Part shown: piece after piece, positions 8,153 through 17,062 of the stretch
Numbering within the stretch: the stretch's first letter is position 1
Layout: the number at the start of each line of letters is the position of its first letter
From: Acidaminococcus fermentans
GTDB taxonomy: Bacteria > Bacillota > Negativicutes > Acidaminococcales > Acidaminococcaceae
Length of the DNA: 64,000 bases
Assembly (NCBI RefSeq): GCF_009696675.1
Contig: NZ_VULN01000003.1
Location: 124,001 to 188,000 of the forward strand
Direction: 5' to 3'
Notes under the pieces: model-generated
Told to the model about the DNA's origin: nothing
Database searches by the model: none
The model's input: only the letters and a program-made list of their open reading frames with translations
Position numbers and translations under genes: made by a program

Positions 8153-8965
8153 ATGGAAAAAAAAGAGAGCATCCAGGTAATCCGGGAACAGCTGAAACTG
8201 GGGCCGGAAGAAGCAGAACTGGAACGCTGGCGGAAGGATGGGCGGACCGGTGTCCGGAAACTGCTGGAAGCCTATGACCGGAAACAGGCAGCCCGGAAAC
8301 TGGAACGGGAACGGCTGGAACGGCTCCAGGATCTGGAACGGGAATTTTGGGAACGGGGTATGGATCAGGTGGCCGGCTGCGACGAAGCGGGCCGGGGGCC
8401 GCTGGCCGGACCTTTGGTGACGGCGGCAGTGATCCTGCCTCACGGAATCTGGCTGCCCGGTCTTACCGATTCCAAAAAGGTCACTCCTGCCCGGCGGGAA
8501 ACCCTGTATGGAGAGATCCTGGAACAGGCGGTTAGCGTTACCGTCAGCATCCTGGGACCCAGGGAAATCGATCGGCTGAACATCTACCAGGCGGCCAAAA
8601 CCGCCATGACCCTGTGTCTGACCCATATGAAGGTGCACCCTCAGGGGGCCATTACCGATGCCATGCCCCTGGAGATTCCGGGGATCCCTGTGGAGGATAT
8701 GGTTCGGGGGGACAGCAAAAGTGCAGCGGTGGCGGCCGCTTCCATCATCGCCAAGGTCACAAGGGACCATATCATGGAAGACCTGGACCGGGACTATCCC
8801 CAGTACGGATTTGCCAAACACAAGGGATACGGTACCGCCCGGCACATCCAGGCCATCCTGGACTGCGGCCCCAGCCCCTGGCACCGGAGAAGCTTCGAAC
8901 CTCTGAAGTCCATGGATCTGAAAGAACCCGCCGTCAGTGAAAACAAACTGCTGAAGTTGAAATAG
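8153..8965 (+). CDS. rnhB: Ribonuclease HII
   Basis: RNase HII removes ribonucleotides and RNA primers from DNA. The 270-residue protein has the DEAGRGPLAGP signature with Asp77-Glu78. Further acidic residues are Asp106 (LTDSKK) and Asp169, and the RGDSKSAAVAAASIIAKV segment is present. An N-terminal extension of about 65 charged residues, predicted coiled coil, precedes the catalytic domain, a common feature in Firmicutes RnhB. It starts 1 base after rbgA and is likely co-transcribed. Confidence 0.96.
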   Translation: MEKKESIQVIREQLKLGPEEAELERWRKDGRTGVRKLLEAYDRKQAARKLERERLERLQDLEREFWERGMDQVAGCDEAGRGPLAGPLVTAAVILPHGIWLPGLTDSKKVTPARRETLYGEILEQAVSVTVSILGPREIDRLNIYQAAKTAMTLCLTHMKVHPQGAITDAMPLEIPGIPVEDMVRGDSKSAAVAAASIIAKVTRDHIMEDLDRDYPQYGFAKHKGYGTARHIQAILDCGPSPWHRRSFEPLKSMDLKEPAVSENKLLKLK

Positions 8966-8966
8966 G

Positions 8967-8990
8967 GGGCTGTTGCCAGGGCAACAGCCC
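8967..8990 (+). terminator. Hairpin after rnhB, weak terminator
   Basis: A 10-bp perfect stem GGGCTGTTGC/GCAACAGCCC begins 1 base after the rnhB stop. No T tract follows, so it may be an RNA-stabilising stem rather than a terminator. Confidence 0.45.
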
Positions 8991-9056
8991 GGTCAGCTGT
9001 CAACGGCTTAAGGAAGTCAGCAAAGCTGACATTGAACAAAAAAGGAGGGAATCAGT

Positions 9057-9413
9057 ATGGTCCACCAACGCCGCCGGTTCGGGAACTGGGGGGAGGAGGC
9101 GGCCGTCCGCTATCTGGAAAAACAGGGATATGAGATCCTGGACCGGAACTACCGGAGCAGTTGGGGAGAAATCGACATCATTGCCCGGCACTGGGGAGTG
9201 CTGGCCTTTGTGGAAGTAAAGACCCGGCACAGTCTGAAATTCGGCCGCCCTGCCGCCGCCGTGACCCGGGACAAACAGATCCGCCTCCGGAAAACCGCCT
9301 GGTGCTACCTGCGGGAGAATCCGGTGATCCGGTACAGGAGCCGGTTCGATATTATCGAGATCCTGGATCTGTATGGGAAAATTTCTCTGAATCATTTGAA
9401 GAATTGCTTTTAA
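9057..9413 (+). CDS. yraN: UPF0102 family protein YraN
   Basis: YraN proteins are small, endonuclease-like proteins of unclear role. The 118-residue product has the PD-(D/E)XK-like pattern GEEAAVRYLEKQGYEILDRNYR, WGEIDIIAR and FVEVKTR in the expected order. AAAGGAGG precedes ATG 9057. rnhB-yraN-comM is a common order. A degenerate heptamer repeat lies in the 137-base gap to comM. Confidence 0.93.
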   Translation: MVHQRRRFGNWGEEAAVRYLEKQGYEILDRNYRSSWGEIDIIARHWGVLAFVEVKTRHSLKFGRPAAAVTRDKQIRLRKTAWCYLRENPVIRYRSRFDIIEILDLYGKISLNHLKNCF

Positions 9414-9423
9414 GTATAAAATC

Positions 9424-9446
9424 TGTCAATGGTCAACTGCCGATGG
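9424..9446 (+). repeat. Short degenerate heptamer repeat (complement of CCATTGA family)
   Basis: TCAATGGTCAACTG reads on the opposite strand as two consecutive heptamers of the CCATTGA/CAGTTGA type, the same family as at 23413 and 60968. Confidence 0.45.
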
Positions 9447-9501
9447 ATGCCAGCGTGGGTGGCTTTGGATGAAGAAATCGGTGGTTTCTCCAATCACGGC
9501 A

Positions 9502-9536
9502 AACGACACACGATGAACGACTCACGATACACGACA
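9502..9536 (+). repeat. Degenerate heptanucleotide tandem repeat (MACGAYN)5
   Basis: Five consecutive heptamers AACGACA, CACGATG, AACGACT, CACGATA and CACGACA lie just before the comM start. The period is exactly 7 and the ACGA core is invariant. Confidence 0.75.
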
Positions 9537-9550
9537 AAGGAGCTGATTCC

Positions 9551-11074
9551 ATGTACGCACGGACCTGGGGGGAAACCACCCGCGGGATCAACGGAGAAAT
9601 GGTTACAGTGGAGGTGGATGTGACCAACGGCATGCCTGCCTTTGAAATGGTGGGGCTGCCGGATACGGCAGTGAAGGAGGCCCGGGAGCGGGTGAAGGCT
9701 GCGGTGAAGAATTCCGGCTTCCGGTTCCCGGACACCCACATAACCGTGAACCTGGCTCCGGCGGACCTGAAAAAGGATGGGGCCGGACTGGATCTGCCCA
9801 TTGCCCTGGGGGTGCTGGCTGCCAAGAAGTATGTGAAACTGCCGGACCCCATGCCCGTGTTTGCCGGAGAGCTGGCCTTGGATGGATCCCTGCGCCCGGT
9901 GAACGGGATCCTGCCCATGATCCTCCGGGCCCGGGACGAAGGGCTGCCGGCCATTTTCATCCCTTCCGGCAACGCCACCGAAGGGGAACTGGTGGATGGT
10001 ATCCAGGTCTATACAGCGGACAACCTGGGGCAGATCGTGGACCATTTCCAGGAAAAGCAGCCTCTGGAGCCTCTGGCCAAAAAGGTGCTGGAACTGGAGA
10101 AACCCCTGGAGGATACCGTGGACTTTGCAGACGTCCAGGGCCAGAAAGTGGCCAAGCGGGCCCTGGAAATCGCTGCGGCGGGAGGCCACAATGTGCTGAT
10201 GGTGGGGGCTCCCGGAGCCGGGAAGACCATGCTGGCCCGGCGGCTGCCTTCCATCCTGCCGCCCATGACCGAGGAAGAAGCCCTGGAAGTGACCAAGATC
10301 TACAGCATCTCCGGCCTTTTGAAAGGCCACCACGGCATTATGGTGGAACGGCCTTTCCGGAGCCCCCACCACACGGTTTCCCAGTCGGCACTCATCGGAG
10401 GGGGCAGCATCCCCCATCCCGGAGAGGTGACCCTCAGCCATCACGGAGTCCTGTTTCTGGACGAGCTGCCGGAATTTTCCCGGAGCGCCCTGGAAGTGCT
10501 CCGGCAGCCCCTGGAAGACGGGATGGTCACCATCAGCCGGGTCCAGGCCTCTCTCACCTATCCCGCCCGGTTCATCCTGGTGGCGGCCCAGAATCCCTGT
10601 CCCTGCGGGTTCTGGGGAGAAGAGGACAACCTTCACCAGTGCACCTGCCGGCCCGGGGACATCGCCCGGTATCAGAAGAAGATTTCCGGGCCCCTCCTGG
10701 ACCGGATCGACATCCAGATCCACGTGCCCCGGCTCCAGTACCAGGAAATGAAAAGCAGAAAGAAGGGGGAAAGCTCCGCGGCCATCCGGGAACGGGTGGT
10801 GGCAGCCCGTCAGGTCCAGCGGGAACGGCTGAAAGGCACCCACCTGTTCTGCAACGCCAGTATGGGCCGGCGGGAGGTCAAGGCCTTCTGTCCTCTGACA
10901 CCTCAGGCGGAAGCCCTGCTGGAAAAATATTTCGTCAGCCTGGGCCTCAGTGCCCGGAGCCATGACCGGATCATCAAAGTGGCCCGGACCATTGCGGATC
11001 TGGCCGGCAGTGAGGACATCACGGCGTTCCATCTGGGCGAAGCCATCCAGCTGCGGACCAGCATCCAGGGATAG
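9551..11074 (+). CDS. comM: YifB/ComM family AAA+ ATPase (Mg-chelatase-like)
   Basis: ComM-type proteins are hexameric helicases that promote branch migration during natural transformation. The 507-residue product has an N-terminal Lon-S16-like domain (about 1-170), a Walker A GAPGAGKTML near residue 219, a Walker B ending in DELPE and a C-terminal Mg-chelatase domain. Cysteines near 350 (CPCG, CTC) match the family. AAAGGAGC lies upstream of ATG 9551. It directly precedes pilus genes, which fits a competence context, though YifB is widespread without it. Confidence 0.9.
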   Translation: MYARTWGETTRGINGEMVTVEVDVTNGMPAFEMVGLPDTAVKEARERVKAAVKNSGFRFPDTHITVNLAPADLKKDGAGLDLPIALGVLAAKKYVKLPDPMPVFAGELALDGSLRPVNGILPMILRARDEGLPAIFIPSGNATEGELVDGIQVYTADNLGQIVDHFQEKQPLEPLAKKVLELEKPLEDTVDFADVQGQKVAKRALEIAAAGGHNVLMVGAPGAGKTMLARRLPSILPPMTEEEALEVTKIYSISGLLKGHHGIMVERPFRSPHHTVSQSALIGGGSIPHPGEVTLSHHGVLFLDELPEFSRSALEVLRQPLEDGMVTISRVQASLTYPARFILVAAQNPCPCGFWGEEDNLHQCTCRPGDIARYQKKISGPLLDRIDIQIHVPRLQYQEMKSRKKGESSAAIRERVVAARQVQRERLKGTHLFCNASMGRREVKAFCPLTPQAEALLEKYFVSLGLSARSHDRIIKVARTIADLAGSEDITAFHLGEAIQLRTSIQG

Positions 11075-11086
11075 GAGGGCGGAACC

Positions 11087-13405
11087 ATGATTTCCCTTCC
11101 ATGGCTGTCTTTGCTCATTTCCTTTTTCTGGTTCGCCCTGGGCTCCTGTCTGGGCAGCTTCCTGAATCTGTGCGCCAACCGGCTCCGGCGGGAAGAATCC
11201 ATTATCTGGGGCCGGTCCCATTGTGACAGCTGCGGCCATATCCTGGGGCCGGGAGAACTGATCCCTCTGGTCAGTTATCTGCGCCAGAAGGGAAAATGCC
11301 GGCACTGCGGCAAAGAACTGACCGTATCCCTGTTCTGGCGGGAAGCGGAAGCCGGAGCCCTGTTCCTGCTCCTTTCCCGGATGCCCGGGCCTCCGGCGGT
11401 ACTGGCTCTGAGGCTGGCTTGTGTGAGCCTACTGCTCCTTATGGCTTGGACGGACAGGGACGAAATGCAGCTGTACGAAGTTTTTTTCCTTCCCCTGGGA
11501 CTGTTGTTCCTGCTTCTCCACGGACTGACGGACGGAGATTTTTTGTCTCCTCTGACAGGGGCCGGACTGCTGGGGGGACTGCTCCAGCTGATCCACTGGC
11601 GGTATCCCCAGGGCATGGGAGCCGGGGATCCCAAACTGGCAGCGGTGATGGGTCTGTGGCTGGGACCCTGGACAGGGCTCCAGGGCCTTTTCCTGGCTGC
11701 CGGCCTTGCTTTTGTTTCCGTCTGTCTGTTTGCCTTTAATCCGGAAAACAACGGATGGGACAAGGCACCAGTACAGGTGCCCCTGGCTCCCTATTTCGTC
11801 CTGGCCGGACTGCTGCTCCGGTTCCGTTCTGTCTTTGGGCTGATGGAACCGGACAGGATGCTGCTGTGTGTCCTTGGGCTTGCAGGACCGGGGCTGGAAG
11901 AAGGAAAAGCCCGGCTGGGCCAGGCTGCAGGGTGGCTCCGGCGCCGGCTGTCTCCCTGGCCCCGGCAGCTGCTGGGTGTTCAAATCAGCGGAGACCGGGT
12001 GACTCTGGTTCAGGTCCGGAAAAAGAAGAAAGCCTGGGAAGTGGAACGGTACCAGGAACTGGCCTGGCCGGAACGGATCCGGCTGGCCCTGTACCGGCAG
12101 CAGGGGGAGGAACCGGCCCTGTGGCTCCAGGAAGTCTGTGCCAAACGGGGGGTTACAGCCCAATCTATCCTGTGGCTCCTGGGGCCGGATCTGTTGGAAT
12201 TCCGGAATCTGTCCCTGCCCGGTCTGTCCCGGAAGGAACAGATCCAGGCGGCATCCTGGGAGATCCTACAGCAGATCCCCTATCCCCCGGGTTCTTTTGC
12301 CCTGGGGACGGAACCCTGTCCGGACCGGAAGGAAGAAATCCTGGCGGGAGCCGTGCCCCTGGCCCTGCTGGATACCGTAGGGGTCATCAGCCGGCAGCTG
12401 GATTGGGAAATCCTGCAGGTGGAAGGGGCTCCGGCGGCCTGGGGATGGTGGCTGGAAAAAGAGGAGGCGGGATTTCTCCTGATCCTGGGAGAAGAAGGCC
12501 TCCAGGGGGCCTGGTATGCCCGGGGCCGTCTCCTGGCCTGTCGGAACCTGCCGGGATCCGGTCGGGGAGAACCTTTCCGGGACCAGCGGGACGAGGCGGT
12601 GGAAACCCTGTGGGAACATCTGTCTCCCGGGGTCCGGGACCGGTTCCAGGACGGGCCGTCCGGTCTGTATCTGGCCGGCGGTACGGAACAGGAACAGGCT
12701 GCCTGGCTGGAATTCTTCCGGCAGCAGTGGGAATGCCCTGCTCAGGTCCTGGAACTGGAACCCCGCTTCCAATGGGCTCCCTATTATGAAGAGAAAAAGC
12801 AGGCGGTTCTTACAGCTGGCCTGTGGGGTGTTTTGGGAGGGATCCTGGGGGCCGGACGGGAGAGTGGTTTCTGCTTTTCCCTGTTCCGGCAGGGAACGGG
12901 AAGGCTGTCCCGGATCTCCTGGTCGGCCCTGGGAAAGAAACTGGCGGCGGTTTCCCTGATCCTTTGTCTATGGCTGGCCGGATGCCTTTTCCTGGCCCGG
13001 AAGGAACAGGAACGGTGCATCTTACAGCTGCAGCAGGTCTCCGGCTGGGAAACCTTCTGGCAGGCACAGCAGCAGCGGCGGAAACAGCTGGCCCGGCAGC
13101 AGAAAGAAAAAAAGCAGCGGATCCGGCAGCAGGTGAACTGGGGGGATTTCCTGACTCTCCTGGGGAACCAGGTGCCGTCAGACTGCTGGCTTACCCGGGT
13201 GGAACAGCAGAAGGAGGGAAAGGTCCTGCATCTGGAAGGCCGGAGCCTGAAAAGGAATGGGGCTCTCCAGCTGGTAAAACGCCTCCAGCAGCGGCCGGAA
13301 GTGATCCAGGTGAAACTGGACCGGCTGGAACAGGAAGAAAGGGAATCAGATCTGACCGGTTTTGCCCTCCAGATCCGTCTGAAAGAGGAGGAAACTCATG
13401 GATGA
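11087..13405 (+). CDS. Prepilin peptidase / PilM-GspL-like / PilN-like fusion protein
   Basis: One uninterrupted 772-residue frame carries three functions that are usually separate genes. Residues 1-255 are a prepilin peptidase: GSCLGSFLNL membrane start, zinc-type cysteines Cys46/49 and Cys71/74, and catalytic aspartates Asp123 (TDRDEM) and Asp181 (GAGDPK). From about 295 a PilM/GspL-like domain begins (LLGVQISGDRVTLVQVRKKK). A membrane segment at about 619-637, a Gln/Lys-rich coiled coil to about 690 and a PilN-type fold complete the protein. It starts 12 bases after comM and overlaps the pilO-like gene by 8 bases. Domain calls are from motifs; the linkage is seen directly. Confidence 0.85.
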   Translation: MISLPWLSLLISFFWFALGSCLGSFLNLCANRLRREESIIWGRSHCDSCGHILGPGELIPLVSYLRQKGKCRHCGKELTVSLFWREAEAGALFLLLSRMPGPPAVLALRLACVSLLLLMAWTDRDEMQLYEVFFLPLGLLFLLLHGLTDGDFLSPLTGAGLLGGLLQLIHWRYPQGMGAGDPKLAAVMGLWLGPWTGLQGLFLAAGLAFVSVCLFAFNPENNGWDKAPVQVPLAPYFVLAGLLLRFRSVFGLMEPDRMLLCVLGLAGPGLEEGKARLGQAAGWLRRRLSPWPRQLLGVQISGDRVTLVQVRKKKKAWEVERYQELAWPERIRLALYRQQGEEPALWLQEVCAKRGVTAQSILWLLGPDLLEFRNLSLPGLSRKEQIQAASWEILQQIPYPPGSFALGTEPCPDRKEEILAGAVPLALLDTVGVISRQLDWEILQVEGAPAAWGWWLEKEEAGFLLILGEEGLQGAWYARGRLLACRNLPGSGRGEPFRDQRDEAVETLWEHLSPGVRDRFQDGPSGLYLAGGTEQEQAAWLEFFRQQWECPAQVLELEPRFQWAPYYEEKKQAVLTAGLWGVLGGILGAGRESGFCFSLFRQGTGRLSRISWSALGKKLAAVSLILCLWLAGCLFLARKEQERCILQLQQVSGWETFWQAQQQRRKQLARQQKEKKQRIRQQVNWGDFLTLLGNQVPSDCWLTRVEQQKEGKVLHLEGRSLKRNGALQLVKRLQQRPEVIQVKLDRLEQEERESDLTGFALQIRLKEEETHG

Positions 13406-13961
13406 AAAGAAACCGCTGGTTTCCCGGCTCCGGGAGGATCCGTTCCAGGGAGCCCTGCTAGGCCTGGGCGTACTGTGCCTGTGGACCTGGCTGGTGCTCC
13501 CTCTGGGCCGGGAACTGCTGACTGTGAAAAGACAGAATGAGGTCCGGAAGGAGAAACTGGAGCAGCTGGCCCTTTTTGCAGCCCGGTGGGATCCGGAACA
13601 GGAGGCCCGGGAAAAAAGTCTGCTGGAACAGGGAAAACGGGAGAATCCCTCCCTGCCTCCGGAAGCCTGGCTGGGGGCCCTGGAAGCTGCCGCTGCCCGG
13701 AACGGGCTCCAGGTGATCCGACTGGCTCCCCTGACTCCGAAAGGAAAAAAGGATCCGGCTGGCCTGGAAGCGGAACTGGAAGGCTCCTATCCCCGGCTGG
13801 TGACTTTTTTCCGCTGGTGGGAAGCCCGGTATCCCGGGGTGTGGACCCGGGAGGGGCGGCTGGAGGCCCGGGAAAAAGGGGAAAAAGTGCTGTTTCACGG
13901 AAAATTCATAACAGGCCCTGTGAAAAGTTCCAAATCGGGAGAAATACACACTTCTTATTGA
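13398..13961 (+). CDS. PilO-like pilus assembly protein
   Basis: The 187-residue product has a short cytoplasmic N-terminus and one membrane segment at about residues 17-38. A charged coiled-coil stretch follows, then an alpha/beta C-terminal domain (LEAELEGSYPRLVTFFRWWEARYPG…), the PilO/GspM layout. It overlaps the end of the fusion gene by 8 bases, so translation is coupled, and with the PilM/N portions it would form an inner-membrane alignment complex. Sequence-level similarity is weak, so the assignment rests on topology and position. Confidence 0.7.
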   Translation: MDEKKPLVSRLREDPFQGALLGLGVLCLWTWLVLPLGRELLTVKRQNEVRKEKLEQLALFAARWDPEQEAREKSLLEQGKRENPSLPPEAWLGALEAAAARNGLQVIRLAPLTPKGKKDPAGLEAELEGSYPRLVTFFRWWEARYPGVWTREGRLEAREKGEKVLFHGKFITGPVKSSKSGEIHTSY

Positions 13962-13986
13962 CCGATTTCGTTAATAATGAGATAAT
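13958..13986 (+). promoter_or_regulatory. Promoter for the 14053 aminotransferase
   Basis: TTGACC at 13958-13963 and GATAAT at 13981-13986 are 17 bases apart. The -35 hexamer overlaps the stop codon of the pilO-like gene. Confidence 0.6.
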
Positions 13987-14052
13987 AGAATGTACAACGA
14001 TTATTCTCGTTTTAAAAACGTTCGCTTTTTACTGAGGGGAGGACCTATTATT

Positions 14053-15309
14053 ATGATGAACAGCTGTGTTGCACCACATGCCCAGAAGAAGACCAAGCCG
14101 TCCAAGGACCGTATTTTTGGAGCCAGCGAAGCGGCCCAGAAACGGATCAGCGAAATCGGCGCAGATGCGGTGATCAATGCCACCATCGGCTGCATCCTGG
14201 ACAATGATGAAAACTTTGTGGTGCTGCCCACAGTCAGCAAAGTATACCGGAGCCTGAAAGACGCGGAATATTTTAAATATGCCCCCATCATGGGCCTGCC
14301 GGAATATCTGGAACTGGTTCAGAACGCCTGCTTCAGCCAGTCCCGTCCGGAAGGGTTTACGGCAGCCATTGCCACCGCCGGAGGCACCGGGGCCATCCAT
14401 CATGCTGTCTGGAATTATGCGGAAGCCGGAGATACCGTTCTGACCTCTGCCTGGTACTGGGGAGCCTACAACCAGATCTGCGAGGATATGGACCGTCACC
14501 TGGCCACTTATCCCATGACCACCCCGGAACACAAGTTCAACCTGGCCGGCTGTGAAGCCAAAGTCCGGGAAATCCTGGCCCAACAGGACCGGATCCTGCT
14601 GATTATCAATACTCCGGCCCACAATCCCACCGGGTTCAGCCTGACTCCGGAAGACATTGAAAATGTGGTGAAGATGCTGGAAGCCGCCATTGCCGGTACC
14701 GACAAAACCGCCGCTCTGTGCCTGGATGTGGCTTACATCGACTATGCCGGGGAACGGGAAGAAGTCCGGAAAATCTTCCGGAAGCTGTCCAACCTGCCCA
14801 AAAACATCTTTGGCCTGATCGCCTACAGCCTGTCCAAGAGTTTCACCATGTACGGCCAGCGCTGCGGAGCTCTTATCGGGGTCACCAGTGATGAAAAACA
14901 GATCCTGGAATTCATCAACGCCAACAAATACACCAGCCGGGCCTGCTGGTCCAACTGCAACCGGGGTGCCATGGATACCCTGGACACCATCTACAGTGAT
15001 CCGGAACTGCTGGAAACCATCCAGAAGGAACGGGCCCATTACTACAGCATGATCCAGGAACGGGGAGACATCTTTACGGATGAAGCCAAAAAGTGCGGCC
15101 TGAAGATGCTGCCCTACATTTCCGGTTTCTTCCTGTCCATTCCCGCCAAGGATCCGGAAGCGGTCTGCGACCGGCTCCATGAAGACAATATTTTCTGCGT
15201 GCCTCTGGCAGCCGGGGTCCGGGTAGCCGTATGCGGAGTGCCCAAGCATAAAGTCTACGGCATGGCAGCCAAAATCAAAGCAGCCATGGACGAAGTGGGA
15301 GAAGACTAA
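14053..15309 (+). CDS. Pyridoxal-phosphate aminotransferase, class I/II
   Basis: The 418-residue protein is a fold-type I aminotransferase. The PLP lysine is Lys262 in YSLSKSFTMYG; earlier landmarks are the AGGTGAIHHAV phosphate loop and NTPAHNPTGFSL. The closest remembered relatives are bacterial aspartate/aromatic aminotransferases. Substrate cannot be fixed by eye. ATG 14053 (with another at 14056) follows GAGGGGAGG; the open frame begins 63 bases earlier at the promoter, which is too early. The nucleoside kinase follows after 79 bases. Confidence 0.85.
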   Translation: MMNSCVAPHAQKKTKPSKDRIFGASEAAQKRISEIGADAVINATIGCILDNDENFVVLPTVSKVYRSLKDAEYFKYAPIMGLPEYLELVQNACFSQSRPEGFTAAIATAGGTGAIHHAVWNYAEAGDTVLTSAWYWGAYNQICEDMDRHLATYPMTTPEHKFNLAGCEAKVREILAQQDRILLIINTPAHNPTGFSLTPEDIENVVKMLEAAIAGTDKTAALCLDVAYIDYAGEREEVRKIFRKLSNLPKNIFGLIAYSLSKSFTMYGQRCGALIGVTSDEKQILEFINANKYTSRACWSNCNRGAMDTLDTIYSDPELLETIQKERAHYYSMIQERGDIFTDEAKKCGLKMLPYISGFFLSIPAKDPEAVCDRLHEDNIFCVPLAAGVRVAVCGVPKHKVYGMAAKIKAAMDEVGED

Positions 15310-15388
15310 AAAACAAAAGGAGCCGGAAAGCAGCACAGGCAGCCTGCGGGCTGACAGATCCAGAAAACAGAAAAGGGGAGCGGAACAG

Positions 15389-17047
15389 ATGCAGATTACA
15401 GGACCAGACGGAAAACCAAAAGCATTTCAGGACGGGACGCCTCTCGGAGTCATCGCCCAATCCTACAAACAGCTCTACAGCAGTCCCGTGGCGCTGGGGG
15501 TGGTGAACGGCCAGCCCCAGCCGCTGCAGCTGTGTCCTCAGGACGGGGATCATGTGACCTTCTATCCCCTGGACAGTGAGCAGGGATACCGGTCCTACAT
15601 TGCCACCTTCCAGTTTGCCCTGATTGCCGCCATGAACCGGAGACGGCCGGAAATCCAGCTGGAAGTGGAAAACACCTTTGGTCATGGCCTTTTCTGTTCG
15701 GTCAAGAACAAGATCTTCCTGAGCAAATATGATCTGGAAGATGTGACCCACTGCATGGAAGAGATGATCCGGGATCAGGAACCGGTCCAGATCCGGCAGC
15801 TGAGCCGGGATGAAGCCCGGTCCTATGTGAAGCCCCAGTTCTTCCAGGATGAGGCTCCTTTGCTGGATGCCCTGCCGGAGGATTACCGGATCAACCTTTA
15901 CGGGGTGGGGGACCGGTTTGCCTATTCGGTGATGCCCCTGCTGCCCAATCTGGGCTGCCTGAAGGCCTTTGAACTGGTGTGGATGGGGTCCGGGATCCTG
16001 CTCCGGTACGGCCGCCAGGACCAGCTGGACCGTCTGGAACCCTATGTGGAACGGAAAAAGCTGGCGGCAGTCTATGCCCAGTCGGAAAAAATGGGCCAGG
16101 TGATGCACTGTCCTACGGTGGCAGCCCTGAACCAGTACATCCGGGAAGGGAACAGCCGGGGCATCATCCAGATGTGCGAAGCCTACCATGAAAAATCCAT
16201 TGCCCGGATCGCTGATGAAATCGACGCGGATGGACGGAATGTACGGCTGGTGCTGATCGCCGGCCCCTCTTCCTCCGGGAAGACCACCTTTTCCCAGCGG
16301 CTGGCAGTGCAGATGCGGGTGAACGGCCTGCGGCCCATTCCCATTTCCCTGGACAATTATTTCAAGGAGCGGGAGCAGACCCCTCGTCTGCCGGATGGCA
16401 GCTACGATTTTGAATCCATTGAAGCCCTGGATACAGAATTGTTCAATGAGCATATGGAACGGCTGCTCCGGGACGAAACCGTGGAAATCCCTTACTTCAA
16501 TTTCAAGACCGGCCACCGGGAATATCGGGGCCAGAAGGTGTATCTGGGGGATGACGGAGTCCTGGTAGTGGAAGGCATCCATGGGATGAACGAGAAGCTT
16601 TCCGCCCGGGTCCGGCGCAGGAACAAGCTGAAGATCTACATCAGCGCCCTGACGCCTCTTTCTTTTGATGATTACAACCGGATTCCCACCACCGATATGC
16701 GGCTGCTCCGCCGGATGGTCCGGGATTCCCAGTTCCGCTCCCATGATGCCCGCCAGACCATCCAGAACTGGCACAAGGTGCGTCAGGGAGAAGAACGGAA
16801 CATTTTTCCCTTCAGCGAAGAAGCGGACATTATGTTCAATACCACCCTCATTTATGAGCTGGCCGTATTCAAAAAATATGCCTGCCCCCTGCTGGAACAG
16901 ATTCCCCGGGATGCAGCAGAATATCCGGTTGCCCGCAATTTCCTGGATATGCTGCAGATCGTAGAATCCATAGACGACAAGGCCATTCCCAACAACTCCA
17001 TTATCCGGGAATTCATTGGCCATTCGATTTTTGGAGATTTACTGTAA
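15389..17047 (+). CDS. TGS-containing uridine kinase-like nucleoside kinase
   Basis: This 552-residue two-part protein has an N-terminal TGS/threonyl-tRNA-synthetase-like region (residues 1 to about 230). The phosphoribulokinase/uridine kinase domain follows, with Walker A GPSSSGKTTFS at about 292-302 and the substrate motif SLDNYF. Firmicutes members are annotated as nucleoside kinases; the physiological substrate is uncertain. AAGGGGAG precedes ATG 15389. aspC-like 17063 begins 15 bases after the stop. Confidence 0.88.
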   Translation: MQITGPDGKPKAFQDGTPLGVIAQSYKQLYSSPVALGVVNGQPQPLQLCPQDGDHVTFYPLDSEQGYRSYIATFQFALIAAMNRRRPEIQLEVENTFGHGLFCSVKNKIFLSKYDLEDVTHCMEEMIRDQEPVQIRQLSRDEARSYVKPQFFQDEAPLLDALPEDYRINLYGVGDRFAYSVMPLLPNLGCLKAFELVWMGSGILLRYGRQDQLDRLEPYVERKKLAAVYAQSEKMGQVMHCPTVAALNQYIREGNSRGIIQMCEAYHEKSIARIADEIDADGRNVRLVLIAGPSSSGKTTFSQRLAVQMRVNGLRPIPISLDNYFKEREQTPRLPDGSYDFESIEALDTELFNEHMERLLRDETVEIPYFNFKTGHREYRGQKVYLGDDGVLVVEGIHGMNEKLSARVRRRNKLKIYISALTPLSFDDYNRIPTTDMRLLRRMVRDSQFRSHDARQTIQNWHKVRQGEERNIFPFSEEADIMFNTTLIYELAVFKKYACPLLEQIPRDAAEYPVARNFLDMLQIVESIDDKAIPNNSIIREFIGHSIFGDLL

Positions 17048-17062
17048 GGAGGAACAAGAACC

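Noticed and set aside
11755-12789. Gly/Pro-rich overlapping frame in the pilus fusion gene, considered as a sign of frameshift
   Set aside because: The main frame is continuous with coherent motifs on both sides, so no frameshift is needed.
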